From Rosa chinensis (lineage: Eukaryota; Streptophyta; Magnoliopsida; Rosales; Rosaceae), in NCBI RefSeq assembly GCF_002994745.2, contig NC_037092.1, positions 25,879,001 through 25,943,000 of the forward strand: a DNA stretch of 64,000 nucleotides, written 5' to 3'. Below the pieces are notes generated by a model. That model did not search any database. It saw only the letters and a program-made list of their open reading frames with translations, and was not told the origin of the DNA. How positions within the stretch are numbered: position 1 is the stretch's first letter; each line of letters begins with the position of its first letter. Both the position numbers and the translations under genes were made by a program. Shown piece after piece: positions 22,222-31,986 of this stretch.

Positions 22222-22749
22222 TCATAAAAAGACAGTTATATTCTCGTACGAAATGACAATAATAGTCATGGACTCATGGTGAGCTTGAGAGGCCCCGTCG
22301 ATGTTGAGTTTCAACCTTCCTGAAGGTGGGCAACGCCACTTAGCACCAACTCGTTTTGTCTTCTTTGAATGAGTTGGTATCACTTTCTTATAATCCTCCA
22401 GAAATTTCCAAGCTCCATGAATCATGAACAAAGGGTTAAATAACCTTTGTCTCCATATTATATTGTTTCTGTCAGACCAAATAACCCAAAACATGACCAG
22501 GAATAATTCCAAAGACTGACCATGCAGCTTCTTGAACATCAACCTAACCCAATCACCAAGTGATAAATGCAAATTATCAGCCAGAATGAGTTTAAGTGGA
22601 CTTTGATACCAACAAATGCACCTTAATTGCAGAGCACCCATGAACAAATGTTTCCCATCTTCGACCAAGTCAGAACAAAATATGCAAGCCAAATCTGGGA
22701 GCTGCACTCTTTTAGAAAGCGCCGCTCTTGTGGGTAATATTCCCTTCAC
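22222..22749 (-). pseudogene. LINE-type reverse-transcriptase C-terminal fragment (zf-RVT and RNase H start)
   Basis: The minus-strand frame (175 codons) has the zf-RVT layout: LPTRAALSKRV, C-x2-C (IFCSD) and HLF, then a Trp-rich stretch (MFWVIWSDRN). It ends with the RNase H opening W-PP-GRLKLNIDGA, whose Asp is the first catalytic residue. The upstream part of the same domain lies beyond the copia insertion at 25851-25930, where the minus strand reads DAFWKRLWKVKVPPKIHMHAW, directly continued here. The copia element therefore inserted inside zf-RVT. The reverse transcriptase core is missing and RNase H is truncated near the TIR, so the piece is non-functional. Confidence 0.8.
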
Positions 22750-22751
22750 TA

Positions 22752-22936
22752 TGCTGGAATTTCAGGAAGAAGAAGAAGAAGAAGAAGAAGAAGAAGGAAA
22801 AGAGGGGAAAGAATCGCGAAAAGAAACGAGAAGCTGTATTGTGATTGGATTTTCTTGTTACACTCATTTTTGCAGTATACTCTTCATATACTAGAAGAAA
22901 ATATAACTAATGCTTTTTACTATACTACCCTTAACA
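22752..22936 (-). repeat. 3' LTR of the copia element
   Basis: 185 bp, TG...CA. It differs from the other LTR by a longer GAA run and single-base changes (ctgtatt/ctgtact, tatacta/tagacta). Such high identity implies recent insertion. Confidence 0.9.
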
Positions 22937-23067
22937 TCCCCCCCTCAACCATATGCTCGGGTACCAAGCATAATGGTTGGAATGGGTCATGTAATCAACA
23001 CCAACATTCGTAAAGTATGACTCTGCTTTCTCTACAACATCCTTGAGCCAATCTTCACTAGAAATTT

Positions 23068-23451
23068 TCACACCATCAGGTGCATGTTTACTAGTAAGTT
23101 GCTTTTTGACTCGCTCAATTCAGCTTCACTATTACAAGAGGAAATATTGAGCTTGGCTCCCAAATTTGCAAGTTGCTTAGCAAGAATCTCCCCAATTCCA
23201 CGGCTAGCACCAGTTATCCAAATAACTTTGTCTTCAATTTTGTTGAGGTTGGCATGGTGTTTGGACATCAAAGTGAAATCATCATCAGCTATGGCAAATT
23301 TGATTAATGCAAACAAGAGACGAAGAAAGAGAGAAACGAAGAAAAGCACCACCATGCTGAATGATAAACCCCCAAGCTGGTTGTCTTCTGAATATCCTTT
23401 GGTTACTGTGGTTTTTATGTTTTTACTTTTCATGGTATCTGGTGCAATCAT
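23068..23451 (-). pseudogene. Captured short-chain dehydrogenase fragment (DHRS7-like) inside the copia element
   Basis: The 127-codon frame carries a hydrophobic segment (about residues 33-52), the stretch ADDDFTLMSKHHA, then EDKVIWITGASRGIGE. TGxxxGIG (residues 80-87) is the NAD(P)-binding motif of classical SDRs, and the order membrane helix, DFTLMSK, TGASRGIG fits the plant DHRS7-like membrane SDR family. After residue 119 the frame shifts: the next frame continues KHAPDGVKI...EDWLKDVVEKAESYF..GVDYM, which aligns with the family's next segment. The catalytic Ser/Tyr-x3-Lys is not present; the capture stops at the polypurine tract. Enzyme activity is therefore not expected. The same frame is open upstream into the other captured segment through one UAG. 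Confidence 0.75.
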
Positions 23452-23568
23452 GTCCTGTAACTTAGTCAGTTCTTCATCATTATGATTCTCTTCTCCATAT
23501 GAACAAACAAGTTCTTGAGGTTTCTTGGCCCCACAGAGAACACCAAGTCCGCCCAGGGATTCTTCTTG

Positions 23569-24420
23569 CTAAAATGTAACAACTTTCAGATTTTCCATGT
23601 CAGCTTCTAAGTTTCTTAGACAATGCTTTTCTCTTGTAATCTGAAAACTTTGAATTTCTGGTTGCACCAAGTCTATTTCCATCATCTCCTCTTGAGCACT
23701 TTGATGATTCTCACCAGTAATCACATGGCAGGAAGGTTCTCTAGTATTCCCATAAAAGATCTTGTCTCTGTCTTCTGCTAGTTCACTAGATGAAGTTCCA
23801 AAACCAAAATTACTTGTCGGTTCCAATGTCTTGCTCACATCTTCAGGATTATGGCTTTGTTCAACATAGTATTCATCTTTGACCACTTTTGATTCCGTCT
23901 CATAATATTCTGATAGGTTGAAGAATGTCAGGTTGTCATGAGATTCCGAAGTTATATAATAAACTTTAACTGACTTTGCATCCATCTCATAATGCTCTGG
24001 TATGTCAAAGTACTTATGTTCTTCGCAATATAGTGGCTCAGTTTCACCCGTAACAGACTTTTGCTCAACCAGAGGTTCACTAGGAACATTATTTTCATTC
24101 CCCAGCATTCCACTAGAATCAAAATCAATGTACTGAGAGATGTCATCATCCGCATCGAAGTATGTAAGGTACTCATCAAGCATATCAAAACCTGTAGAAT
24201 TCGGCTCAACTTGATTGTCTGGATTTGAAAGATCATTAGTTTCTAAGAATTGCCCATCACCGAATGGTGGGTTTTCAATAGCATTTGAATATGGATCATT
24301 AAGAGAACATGTGTTCACATTTTGACAAAACGACTGAAAATGCTGCTGACTAAAAACAGAATTTTGAGGGGAACAACCATCGTGTAGCTGTGATATTGCA
24401 CCACCATAAGGAACCTGCAT
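23569..24420 (-). CDS. Captured coding segment inside the copia element, perhaps NAC-factor C-terminal region
   Basis: A 283-codon open frame, acidic and rich in Asn, Ser and Tyr, without retroviral motifs. It contains FDMLDEYLTYFDADDD followed by SQYIDFDSSGM, which recalls the acidic C-terminal regions of some plant NAC transcription factors; no NAC DNA-binding domain is present. The family call is weak. On the minus strand it directly follows gag: the same frame is open from 25464 to 23068 apart from UAG codons at 24502-24504 and 23569-23571. It contains an internal imperfect repeat (YFDIPEHYEMDAKSVKVYY against FFNLSEYYETESKVVKDEY). It may be an invented C-terminal extension of gag rather than a host capture. 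Confidence 0.4.
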   Translation of the reverse strand: MQVPYGGAISQLHDGCSPQNSVFSQQHFQSFCQNVNTCSLNDPYSNAIENPPFGDGQFLETNDLSNPDNQVEPNSTGFDMLDEYLTYFDADDDISQYIDFDSSGMLGNENNVPSEPLVEQKSVTGETEPLYCEEHKYFDIPEHYEMDAKSVKVYYITSESHDNLTFFNLSEYYETESKVVKDEYYVEQSHNPEDVSKTLEPTSNFGFGTSSSELAEDRDKIFYGNTREPSCHVITGENHQSAQEEMMEIDLVQPEIQSFQITREKHCLRNLEADMENLKVVTF

Positions 24421-24501
24421 ACTTCCACTATTTTGAGTGATTCCTCTGCCATTTTGAGCAATGAAGCCAGTTGGTTGAGAGAAACAACCATAAACATTTT
24501 G

Positions 24502-25464
24502 CTATGTGGTACTAGTGTATGGTGCAGATTGATATCCAATAGATCCACATTCAGAGACATAAGTACCATTGCTCAAGATACCATTATTCATCATTGCATT
24601 AGTGTTGAATGCAGATTGATATCCAATAGAGGGAGCATTTGGACTAGTTATCCCAGTAGACACTAAACAATTATAAGGTGAAGCAACACCACGAGACCCA
24701 TTCCATTGAATTTCTTCTAGTAATGTCATACTATTTTGAGCAGCCATAACAGTAAAAGAGGATAAAGGCAATGCCTTGTGCACCAACTCAATCTCAAATT
24801 CAGTAGAGAGTAATAAAGACCTGACTTCATCCATGGTTATATCATGTTTCCCTCTAATAATTTGTCGTGTGTGACCATATTCTCCAGGTAGACCAGCAAG
24901 AATTAGAAACTTAGCATCTTGATCAGACATAGAAACACCAGCTGCTGTCAATCGATCTCTTATAGATTTAAAACGCAATAGGTACTTTTCTATAGATTCT
25001 GAGCCTTTTTCAATATTTTGTAGAGTTGCCTTCAATTGCATAATATGTACTTCAGACACAATAGCATATCTTTGCTTCAAAGTAAGCCATACCTCCATTG
25101 ATGTTTTGCATCCAATGACCAGGGCAAGTGCTTTTGCTGAAAGAGTATTTGTGATCATTAAAATCAAGGAACTATCCTGCTCAAGCCAACACTCACAAGC
25201 CTTTGAATTTTCAGAAGTAGGTGAACCATCATTTGCAATGTGGAGCTGAGATGGACAAGGGTGAGATCCATCAACGAATTTGAGTAGACCATGGCCTCTA
25301 AGATAATGAAACATATGAAAGAACCAAGTGGGATAGTTGGTTTCATCGAGCCTCACAGAGACAGCATTACAGCTTTGAGTGTTGAAATACGCCATTATTG
25401 ATGAAGCTTGAAACTTTGAAGATTCTTGATGAGTAACAGATCGAAAACTTGAAGAACTAAACAA
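24502..25464 (-). CDS. Copia-type GAG protein (UBN2-like)
   Basis: The frame is 320 codons; the conserved start is probably the Met at residue 24 (MAYFNTQS). It has the plant copia gag layout: LDETNYPTWFFHM with YLRGHGL near residues 38-58, a long helical region with SAKALALVIGCKTSMEVW (about 109-126), IEKYLLRFKSIRDRL (about 158-172) and LAGLPGEYG (about 189-197). The C-terminal zinc knuckle (CCHC) expected in nucleocapsid is not seen. Gag would form virus-like particles in the cytoplasm. The frame ends in UAG followed by CAA and remains open afterwards. An intact gag in an element without pol suggests it may still aid its own packaging. Confidence 0.85.
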   Translation of the reverse strand: MFSSSSFRSVTHQESSKFQASSIMAYFNTQSCNAVSVRLDETNYPTWFFHMFHYLRGHGLLKFVDGSHPCPSQLHIANDGSPTSENSKACECWLEQDSSLILMITNTLSAKALALVIGCKTSMEVWLTLKQRYAIVSEVHIMQLKATLQNIEKGSESIEKYLLRFKSIRDRLTAAGVSMSDQDAKFLILAGLPGEYGHTRQIIRGKHDITMDEVRSLLLSTEFEIELVHKALPLSSFTVMAAQNSMTLLEEIQWNGSRGVASPYNCLVSTGITSPNAPSIGYQSAFNTNAMMNNGILSNGTYVSECGSIGYQSAPYTSTT

Positions 25465-25663
25465 GAAACGAAGAGATTTTGATGTTTTGAGAGGTAATTT
25501 TACAGAAAATCAAGAACAGACTGAGAGATTTGGTATTTTAACCGGTAATTGTACAATTTTTAGGGTTTTGTTTAGAGCTTTCTATTATCTTTGCAGATTT
25601 CTATCACATAACAACTAACATTGCAGCGGAAAGAAGAAGGATGAGCAATGGTCAGGCCGCCAT

Positions 25664-25677
25664 GGGCTTTGATACCA
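25664..25677 (-). other. Primer-binding site of the copia element
   Basis: The minus strand reads TGGTATCAAAGCCC immediately after the CA end of the 5' LTR. It differs at one site from the initiator-Met tRNA site TGGTATCAGAGC used by most plant copia elements. Confidence 0.8.
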
Positions 25678-25850
25678 TGCTGGAATTTCAGGAAGAAGAA
25701 GAAGAAGAAGGAAAAGAGGGGAAAGAATCGCGAAAAGAAACGAGAAGCTGTACTGTGATTGGATTTTCTTGTTACACTCATTTTTGCAGTATACTCTTCA
25801 TATACTAGAAGAAAATATAACTAATGCTTTTTACTAGACTACCCTTAACA
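25678..25850 (-). repeat. 5' LTR of the copia element
   Basis: 173 bp. On the minus strand it begins TGTTAAGGGTAG and ends CTGAAATTCCAGCA. It is the partner of 22752-22936. Confidence 0.9.
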
Positions 25851-26094
25851 TACTAGACGCCAAGCATGCATATGGATTTTTGGGGGAACTTTAACTTTCC
25901 AGAGCCTCTTCCAAAACGCATCAGTTACACATCCTAATAGAGGGTTTCCAGTTTCTACTCCAAATGGAGATGTGGGTTTTGCTGGGTATTATTGGAAAAG
26001 ATGTTGGGTGCAATTAAAAATTCTATCATTTTGCTGGATGTAAAAAACTTGCTGGATCTACATAGATATTTGCTGGGTACATTTAGAAAGACCC

Positions 26095-26514
26095 TTCTTT
26101 TATTTCTGGTCAAAATTGTTATTCAACTTTTACGAAAAACATAATTTGTGAACTAATTAATTGAATAAAAATTAAATTAAATTCAAAATTGGGAAATACT
26201 GCAATAAGGTGATTAAGGTCTACTCACTTAAGGGACATTTTTGAAGAGGACTGTGAGGGACAAGTGAATCTGACGGCTGAAAAAAAATACGCATGCCTAA
26301 GTTATTATAATTTAAGCTTTTAAATTTAATACATGTGGATGTGATGCATCTGTCCCTCATAGTCTCTTAAAATTGTTCCTTAGATGAGCAAAACTGATAC
26401 TGCAATATATAGATAGTAGCATTATATTTTCTGAAAATATGTATAGTAGCGTTACATGTTTGAAGGGAAACATAATTCAGGAGACAAAATAGCACATTGA
26501 CTCAATCTGTTGTT
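26095..26514. other. Intergenic, 3' side of the F-box gene
   Basis: AT-rich, with no gene seen. It presumably holds the 3' untranslated region of the minus-strand F-box gene. Confidence 0.5.
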
Positions 26515-27974
26515 TTACAGACGAAAACTTGGAACAACCCAAATTGGTAGTCGATTGCTCTTCTTCACCAAGTTCTTAGCCTGTTTGGTGTAAGGCTGTG
26601 AAAAACTTTTATCTTTGATGTTATAAACACCATAATCATGAGGTCCGTAACGGCTAAACAAATCACTATCATGGTTGAAATATATTTGATTCGGTCGACA
26701 TCTGGAAAATTTTGAAGGCTTCATAGCTACTGAAGTGTTATCTCCCAAAAAGAGCGCAAACTCACCTAAGGTGGTTTCTTCAATCCACTTGCACAAATTG
26801 AAATTCAATTTGAAAATTCTAAATTTCTTTGTCACGCGTATATATTTTTCATCGTCAAACTCAATGTATTTTTGAACCATCCACAGTTCTTTCTCTTTTG
26901 TTTCCACAAGGTATCTCTTGATTATGCAATTTTCTTTCAATCCGGCCGGTACAACCAATTTTACATTTGAGTATGACTCAGCAGTAACATCAAAAGATAT
27001 GAATTCACTCCAATGGTTGACAGCATAATATTTACCTTCAAGGCAGGTAACTTCTTCAACCAAGCGGCACCCTCGATCAGTATTATCTACACTTGCATCA
27101 ACATAAGTCCATGTTGTGTCTTTACCCGGTTTAATAAAAGCCAAGAGAGTTTGTTCCAAATATATAACAAAAACTATGCAATTGTTTGGATCTTGTATTG
27201 GGTCACCTGACATTGTAGCCTTGTAGACATAATGCTCACATCGTCTAAGCCACTTTTCCCAACCTGGAGGGGTTAGTGGAGGAAGGCGAATGATGGAGTT
27301 TTCTTTCTCTCTTCTTCCTCTGACCCTAAAGAATGGATTAATTAGGGTTACTCCAAAATTCTTATCCGCAACATTTTTATCCACAAATATTAACCAATCT
27401 TTTGAAGACCCACAAAGCCGCTTATTGGGAACTCTCACTTGCAAATCCAGGAACCTGTTAACCATGATGTCGTATAATTTCCAATAATCTTTTTTGCCTG
27501 TATAAATCAAGAGCAGTGGAGCTGTCATCCTTGCACGAATAACTTTATTATCCTTTGCTGCAGAATACCATGACGTACAAACAATGCTGAATCGCAAGTA
27601 GTCTCCTGGTAACACTAATCTCTCAAGAACTGAATAAAGAAGGTCCTTAGGCAAAGATGCCCAATCTGGAAACAGAAGAAAAAACAAAATTAGAGACAGA
27701 CGATCTCAATCTTCTTAATCGACCTCTAGTTTTTTGAACTGGAAACAGTCTTAAAACAAAGTATTTCTAGTTAATTCAGGAGAAAAATAAATGTAAATTT
27801 AAGAGACTATAACACAAAACTATACGCGTGCGTTGATCAGATCTATCATCTTAATTATATATAACGGCCATCATAACAATACTAACAAGCTTGCAGTATC
27901 TACTGATAAAATCATGTAAAGATATAGAAACAAAAGTTTCACCGAGAAAACGTACCCCGAGGTCCTGGATCCAT
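26515..27974 (-). CDS. F-box/DUF295 protein (SKIP23-like), two exons
   Basis: Exon 1 (27974-27956) encodes MDPGPR plus one base; exon 2 (27665-26515) supplies the rest, giving about 389 aa. The donor GTACGT at 27955 and acceptor TTTCCAG before 27665 join as ...PGPR-DWASLPKDLL, which restores a normal F-box start and explains why I reject the Met at 27687. The F-box lies at residues 7-45 (LPKDLLYSVLERL, C-T-SW). The C-terminal half has the DUF295 features: LPP near residue 150, W-YVD and the GKYYAVNHW motif near 230-240, and a late GVYNIKDKSF. Family members are SCF E3-ligase adaptors (F-box binds SKP1, the C-terminal domain binds substrate); the target is unknown. No frameshift or stop interrupts it. 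Confidence 0.85.
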
Positions 27975-28307
27975 AAAGACTTTCTAACTCAGAATGGTAA
28001 CTCGTGCTCTAAAAACCCAGAAGATAGAAGATATGGAAGGTAAAGATCACTTAATTAAATTTATTTAATTGTCTCCCACTCTCACCCTCTCTCTCTTTTC
28101 TCACAGATGGATATATATCAAGGCACTAAGCTCTGTTGTTTATCCTAATCCGTACCCATTTTGTTTTCGTTTCCAATGTTGGTTTGGTCACACAATTCTC
28201 GTGCTACCGGCCCACAAAGAGAAATTGATGGTGTTTTCGTTTTCTTTTTAAGTAGATACTATATGTTTATGTTTTCATCTGTTTAGGTTTCTGCTATGTA
28301 TAACCAC
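27975..28307. other. Upstream region of the F-box gene
   Basis: This is the likely promoter and 5' leader of the minus-strand gene. There are CT-rich tracts (28075-28105). No other gene is seen. Confidence 0.4.
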
Positions 28308-28495
28308 TGCAAGTGGCATAATGATTCTTGTCTAGATGGGTGTGCTCCCCAACCTAGGTTCGAACTCCAAAACTGTCAAAATGGTCAGGCACTGTGCTGC
28401 AATGTATAGTTGGAGCATTTCACATGCGCCGAAGGGGTTTATCTTTGGCCTAGGAAGCCTTTGGATTCCCCTTAACAAAGTCAAAAAAAAGGTTT
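28308..28495 (+). repeat. tRNA-derived SINE-like insertion
   Basis: tggcataatgattcttg (near 28313) followed by aacctaggttcgaactcc (near 28353) gives A-box and B-box-like sequences at tRNA-like spacing. An unrelated tail ending in a short A run (caaaaaaaagg, near 28485) follows. No clear target duplication is seen, so the ends are approximate. Confidence 0.45.
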
Positions 28496-28572
28496 CTGCT
28501 ATTTATTCTCATATCTCAAATTATATCAATTGCATCTCTCACTGGAAGCATTTATTGTATGATCTTTGATTT

Positions 28573-28573
<1 letters not shown>

Positions 28574-28615
<42 letters not shown>
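28574..28615. repeat. TA microsatellite
   Basis: About 20 repeats of TA. Confidence 0.95.
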
Positions 28616-28618
<3 letters not shown>

Positions 28619-28716
28619 GAAAACAACAAAAATAGAATTATATATATTAAAATAACTTTCAAATTTAACATCTTCATTGGAGCTAAAATTTGTCAAAATG
28701 TTAACATGTCAATTTT

Positions 28717-29921
28717 TTTTTTGTTTTTTTTTAGAAGAGAAAATAACCATTAATCAACAAAGCTTACATTTGGGGGGGGGGGGGGGGGGGGGGGGGAGGG
28801 GACATGAACCAAAACCCCAAGAAACCGCGGTTACAGAGACCATTAGGCCAAAGGGCCCAAACTCTAACCACCAAACGCCTATTTCCAAGGCTACGTTGAG
28901 CATATAAACTTGAAAATTCCAGTAAAACCTCGTAATCAACTGCGAAGAAGACAACGTCCTCTTCAACACCGTGTCTGAAGGTGCTAGACCACATGTAAAA
29001 GATCGCTTATTGGCAAATCGACAACAAAAGTAAACCAGAGTTGAACAAAATCGTCCTCGTCCTTGGGAATGACACCATTTACATGGCAAAACACCTAAAC
29101 CAATTCCTACCTCAAGAGAGTAGGAAACCAACCCTAGCTCAGTAGAGTAGGGACTTATTAAACTCAGACAAACCAAACTAAAAACCCTAACTAAAACCAA
29201 ACGACACCAAAGCCCAGAGACAGGGGCCCGGCCCAGACCCCACTTCCCCTAACAGCAACCAAGCACTGCAGACAACCAATCCCACCGCCGGCAAACACCA
29301 TCGTCATCACCCCACTGCCTCGCCACTATCTCTCCATGCCCAAGTCGAAGGTGACCAGCGTCAGTTCTGCCGCACCGCCAGCCCCCCTGCAAGTCCCGTG
29401 TTGTCCTACCACCGGCAACATCACCGGCAACCCCTGCTTTGCGCCGAGATCCCTCCATCCCGCCATCAATCTCAGACCGCTAGCAAGGAATGTCATCCTT
29501 ACCACCATCCACCCTCCTCGGATCGAACTCTAGCAACCCAAACCAGATCGCCATCTGCCGATCTGATCTGCGCACCATAGATTCCTACAATGCCATCACA
29601 CGCCTATCGCCATCCGGCGACGTCGTACCACGCGCCACCCAATCGGTCCATGTACCAGTCTCCGAGCTCCACACCACCAGCCACCCCTTCCTCTCCCTGG
29701 CAAAAACCCCAAGCGTTCTAACCAGCGAAGCATCTCCCACGCTGCCATTCCATCGACTGGACGAATCACCGGACACGAGGTCCCCGTTAGCCCTTCTGAC
29801 GCCGTCGCCGCAAGGGCATGTCGTCAGACAGGGCATGAGCCTTGACTGAAGAGACCTAGATGGGCAGCGCTCTAGGTCAGAACAACAACAAAAAACCTTC
29901 CTTGGCTTCCGTTTAGCTAAT
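28717..29921 (-). mobile_element. LINE-type retroposon, 1.2 kb, with 20-bp target duplication
   Basis: Direct repeat aatgttaacatgtcaatttt stands at both sides (28697-28716 and 29922-29941). Directly after the left copy is a T-rich tract, that is an A-rich tail on the minus strand, preceded on that strand by TTGTTGATTAATGGTTATTTTC. A long TSD and 3' A tail show target-primed reverse transcription. The body is GC-rich, without reverse transcriptase or endonuclease motifs, so it is a non-autonomous or 5'/internally deleted L1-like copy. A run of about 27 G lies near its 3' end (28771-28796). The open frames across it have no recognisable domain. Confidence 0.8.
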
Positions 29922-29941
29922 AATGTTAACATGTCAATTTT

Positions 29942-30380
29942 GCCATGTCATATGTCAAATTCAAATCTGACCAAAGCCAAAAGACATTGCCATTGGAGAT
30001 GCTCTAAAAAGCCTTGTTTTTTTTTTTTTTTTAATACAAATATTAAATTCAAAATTCTTTTAAAATATTTTAAGATTTTTTTTTCTCAAAGAATTAAGAA
30101 AATTACAAACAAAAATGTGTAGGGCAACTAAAATTAACCTAATCTAAACTGAAGTTGAAAGGGCAAAGAGCGAAATTTGCTTTGACCAAGTCTAGGGATC
30201 TATTTTGTTATGGCCAAGAGATGTTATTGCATTAGCCATGTAGTTAGCTTCATGAAAAACATAGTGAAAGGAAATAATATTTCGATAAAAATAACTAGAC
30301 ACAAGGATGAGTCTCTTAACTAAACTCGGATCCAAACCCTTTTTCTCTAAAAAAAAAGAAAAGTGATTTACATATGTATC
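29942..30380. other. Intergenic, nothing recognised
   Basis: AT-rich with T runs. No gene or clear repeat is seen. Confidence 0.5.
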
Positions 30381-30384
30381 ACAG

Positions 30385-30590
30385 CTGTAACTATTGTGAT
30401 TGCATATTGCGATTCCATCAATTGAAACTACGGTTCAACTAATCGAAACTTACTACACTGATCAAAACTGTGACTGCACTAATCAGTATTGCGACTGCAC
30501 TAACCAAAACTATGATTGCACTGATCAAAATTGTGACTGTACTAATTGAAATTGTGACTACATTCACTGCACATGAGTCATAATTGTCAC
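30385..30590. repeat. Degenerate 22-bp minisatellite
   Basis: About nine diverged units of the form (a)aactgtgactgcactaatc. The changes look like old point mutations. Confidence 0.75.
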
Positions 30591-30843
30591 TCCGTATTGA
30601 TAAATTTTCACAAAGTCAAAGAAAGTGAAATTTAAAATTTTTTATTTGTAGGGGCTGCACTTTTTTGTATCAGTTACGTTAAAGATAACTTAAACTTGGG
30701 TGCTATCTTTTATTGTCGTGCCTTGTTATCATTTGCAATCTTTTTGTAGTACGTTGTTACATATCATGTGTAATGTGTAATGTTTGGTCTTAAGGGTGAC
30801 TAACTGACTATTCATATAATCATATCTCTATATTATTTGGATG

Positions 30844-31152
30844 TTTGCTTCTGGTGTAATGTCTGGTCAAGGTCCAACTCTATTTCAAGAAACTATGAAT
30901 GACCCCTTTTGCTTCTTTGATTGTGTGAGACTTTAGTAGCTTTTCAGTCCAGTACACTATTAAATTTATTTGCCACAATAGAAAAAGAAAGATAGTTGCA
31001 GCAGTTGTCTGTAGAAGACAGCGTTGTCACATTGAGTCACCAACACCACATGCCATGTGAACCTAGAAACGGAAATAATCAACACAATGTTTACATTCTT
31101 ATAAAATAAATAAATAAAAGCACAATGCTTTACATTCACAAATAAAAATAAG
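30844..31152. repeat. Duplicated block, copy 1
   Basis: About 300 bp starting tgcttctggtgtaatgtctg. It recurs in the same orientation at 36401-36707 with scattered substitutions and small indels. The two copies flank the AspRS pseudogene and the OPA3-like gene. Confidence 0.85.
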
Positions 31153-31319
31153 ACACAAAAAAACGATATCGGGTGTGGAAAAAAAATCACCCATGTAAAG
31201 GACAGAAGACAACCAAAAGAAGCTAAAGCTGCCAGAATTTAGCACCAAGTTTACTCCTAAATCATTAAGGCTTCGCGAGGTACCTCCTACAATGGCACAG
31301 ATACAAAGTGTTGAAGCTG

Positions 31320-31986
31320 CTGGAAAAAAGAAAAGGAGGGGCGCCCTCTTGGAGCTCAGTACTCGGTAGTTCAAGCGTTTATCCTGTTTTACGCGAACCA
31401 GTTGTTCTCCATCCTCCTTAGGTTTTTCACTTCGAGCAGCATCTTCAATGTTAAAAGGCAAAACAGCAGCCTTATACAGTACAACTTTCTAAATTGCACC
31501 TCCACCTGCTGTGAAGCGCCTTTAATTGCCATAACAGGAACAGACACAATCCTTTGAATGACAATAGTCGATTCCCAGGGCTCAACGCCACCACGTACTT
31601 CACCATCTGACGGCTCACAATCTCCGGCTGAACCGTCACGACTCACTGAACCGTGAACTCCTTCCGTTTCTTACCACAATTAAACGCCATGTTCTTCCCG
31701 AAGACCCGAAGGCACAGATCGTCTGTGCATGACCGCGTATCAGAACCTTCTGGTCCTTCAATGCTGAATGAGCGGCACGTCACCATAGTTAGCGGCGAGC
31801 GGGTCCTCTGGCTCTGCAGACTGAGCGCAAGAGCGAGCCGCGGCGGTGCCGCTTCTTGCTCTTGGTTGCGACGGAGCTTCTCGAGTTTAGCCTCTTCTTT
31901 CTTCGCCGCCTTTTTGCTCAGAGATGCTGATTCCTCGTTCTCTGGCTCGTGGTTGGGCTGGGTGGCTGGCTGGCTGAGGTTCTAAC
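31320..31986 (-). pseudogene. Aspartyl-tRNA synthetase pseudogene (5' half, frameshifted)
   Basis: Fragments in different minus-strand frames line up with plant cytosolic AspRS. They are the Lys-rich N-terminal helix (KLEKLRRNQEQEA), ANYGDVPLI, VFGKNMAF, VSVPVMAIKGASQQVEVQ, RKLYC, then PFNIEDAARSE and QLVRV-QDKRLNYRVL, which is the hinge before the catalytic domain. The order is right but several frameshifts separate them, and homology stops near 31330 before motifs 1-3 of the class II core. A 4-bp repeat gain (ggctggctggct) right after the start codon, not present in the copy at 1447-1684, shifts the frame by residue 7. The copy has no introns in the surviving part. It is divergent to the OPA3-like gene with about 590 bp between their starts. 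Confidence 0.75.

Larger units (their letters stand above)
22752..25850 (-). mobile_element. Complete non-autonomous copia-type element with captured host sequence
   Basis: Two LTRs (22752-22936, 185 bp; 25678-25850, 173 bp) with TG...CA ends are nearly identical apart from the length of a GAA run. Minus orientation is shown by a primer-binding site TGGTATCAAAGCC right after the 5' LTR (25664-25677), close to the tRNA-iMet type TGGTATCAGAGC, and by a polypurine tract GAGGGGGGGA just before the 3' LTR (22937-22947). Flanks CACTA (22747-22751) and TACTA (25851-25855) look like a 5-bp TSD with one change. Gag is present; protease, integrase, reverse transcriptase and RNase H are absent, replaced by coding sequence that is not retroviral. 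Mobility would need proteins supplied in trans. Confidence 0.85.
22167..26094. mobile_element. TIR DNA element carrying a LINE fragment, split by a copia element
   Basis: The left end GGGTCTTTCTAAATGTACCC (22167) matches the reverse complement of the right end at 26094 exactly for 27 bp and then about 80-90% to roughly 48 bp. The right interior has sub-terminal repeats of the type ttgctgg(g/a)t. Without the copia insertion (22752-25850) the element is about 0.83 kb and contains mainly a zinc-binding/RNase H piece from a LINE-like ORF2. I see no target duplication (left flank tgaaaat, right flank ttctttt), so the superfamily is open. No transposase is present. Confidence 0.6.

Noticed and set aside
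23084..23485. 133-codon plus-strand frame
   Set aside because: Antisense shadow of the captured SDR segment.
27668..27687. Met at 27687 as start of the F-box protein
   Set aside because: The preceding residues read through a splice acceptor (TTTCCAG). The two-exon model with MDPGPR gives the normal family start.
28754..29200. 148-codon minus frame with a Pro run
   Set aside because: The Pro run comes from the G homopolymer, and the frame lies within the LINE-type insertion.
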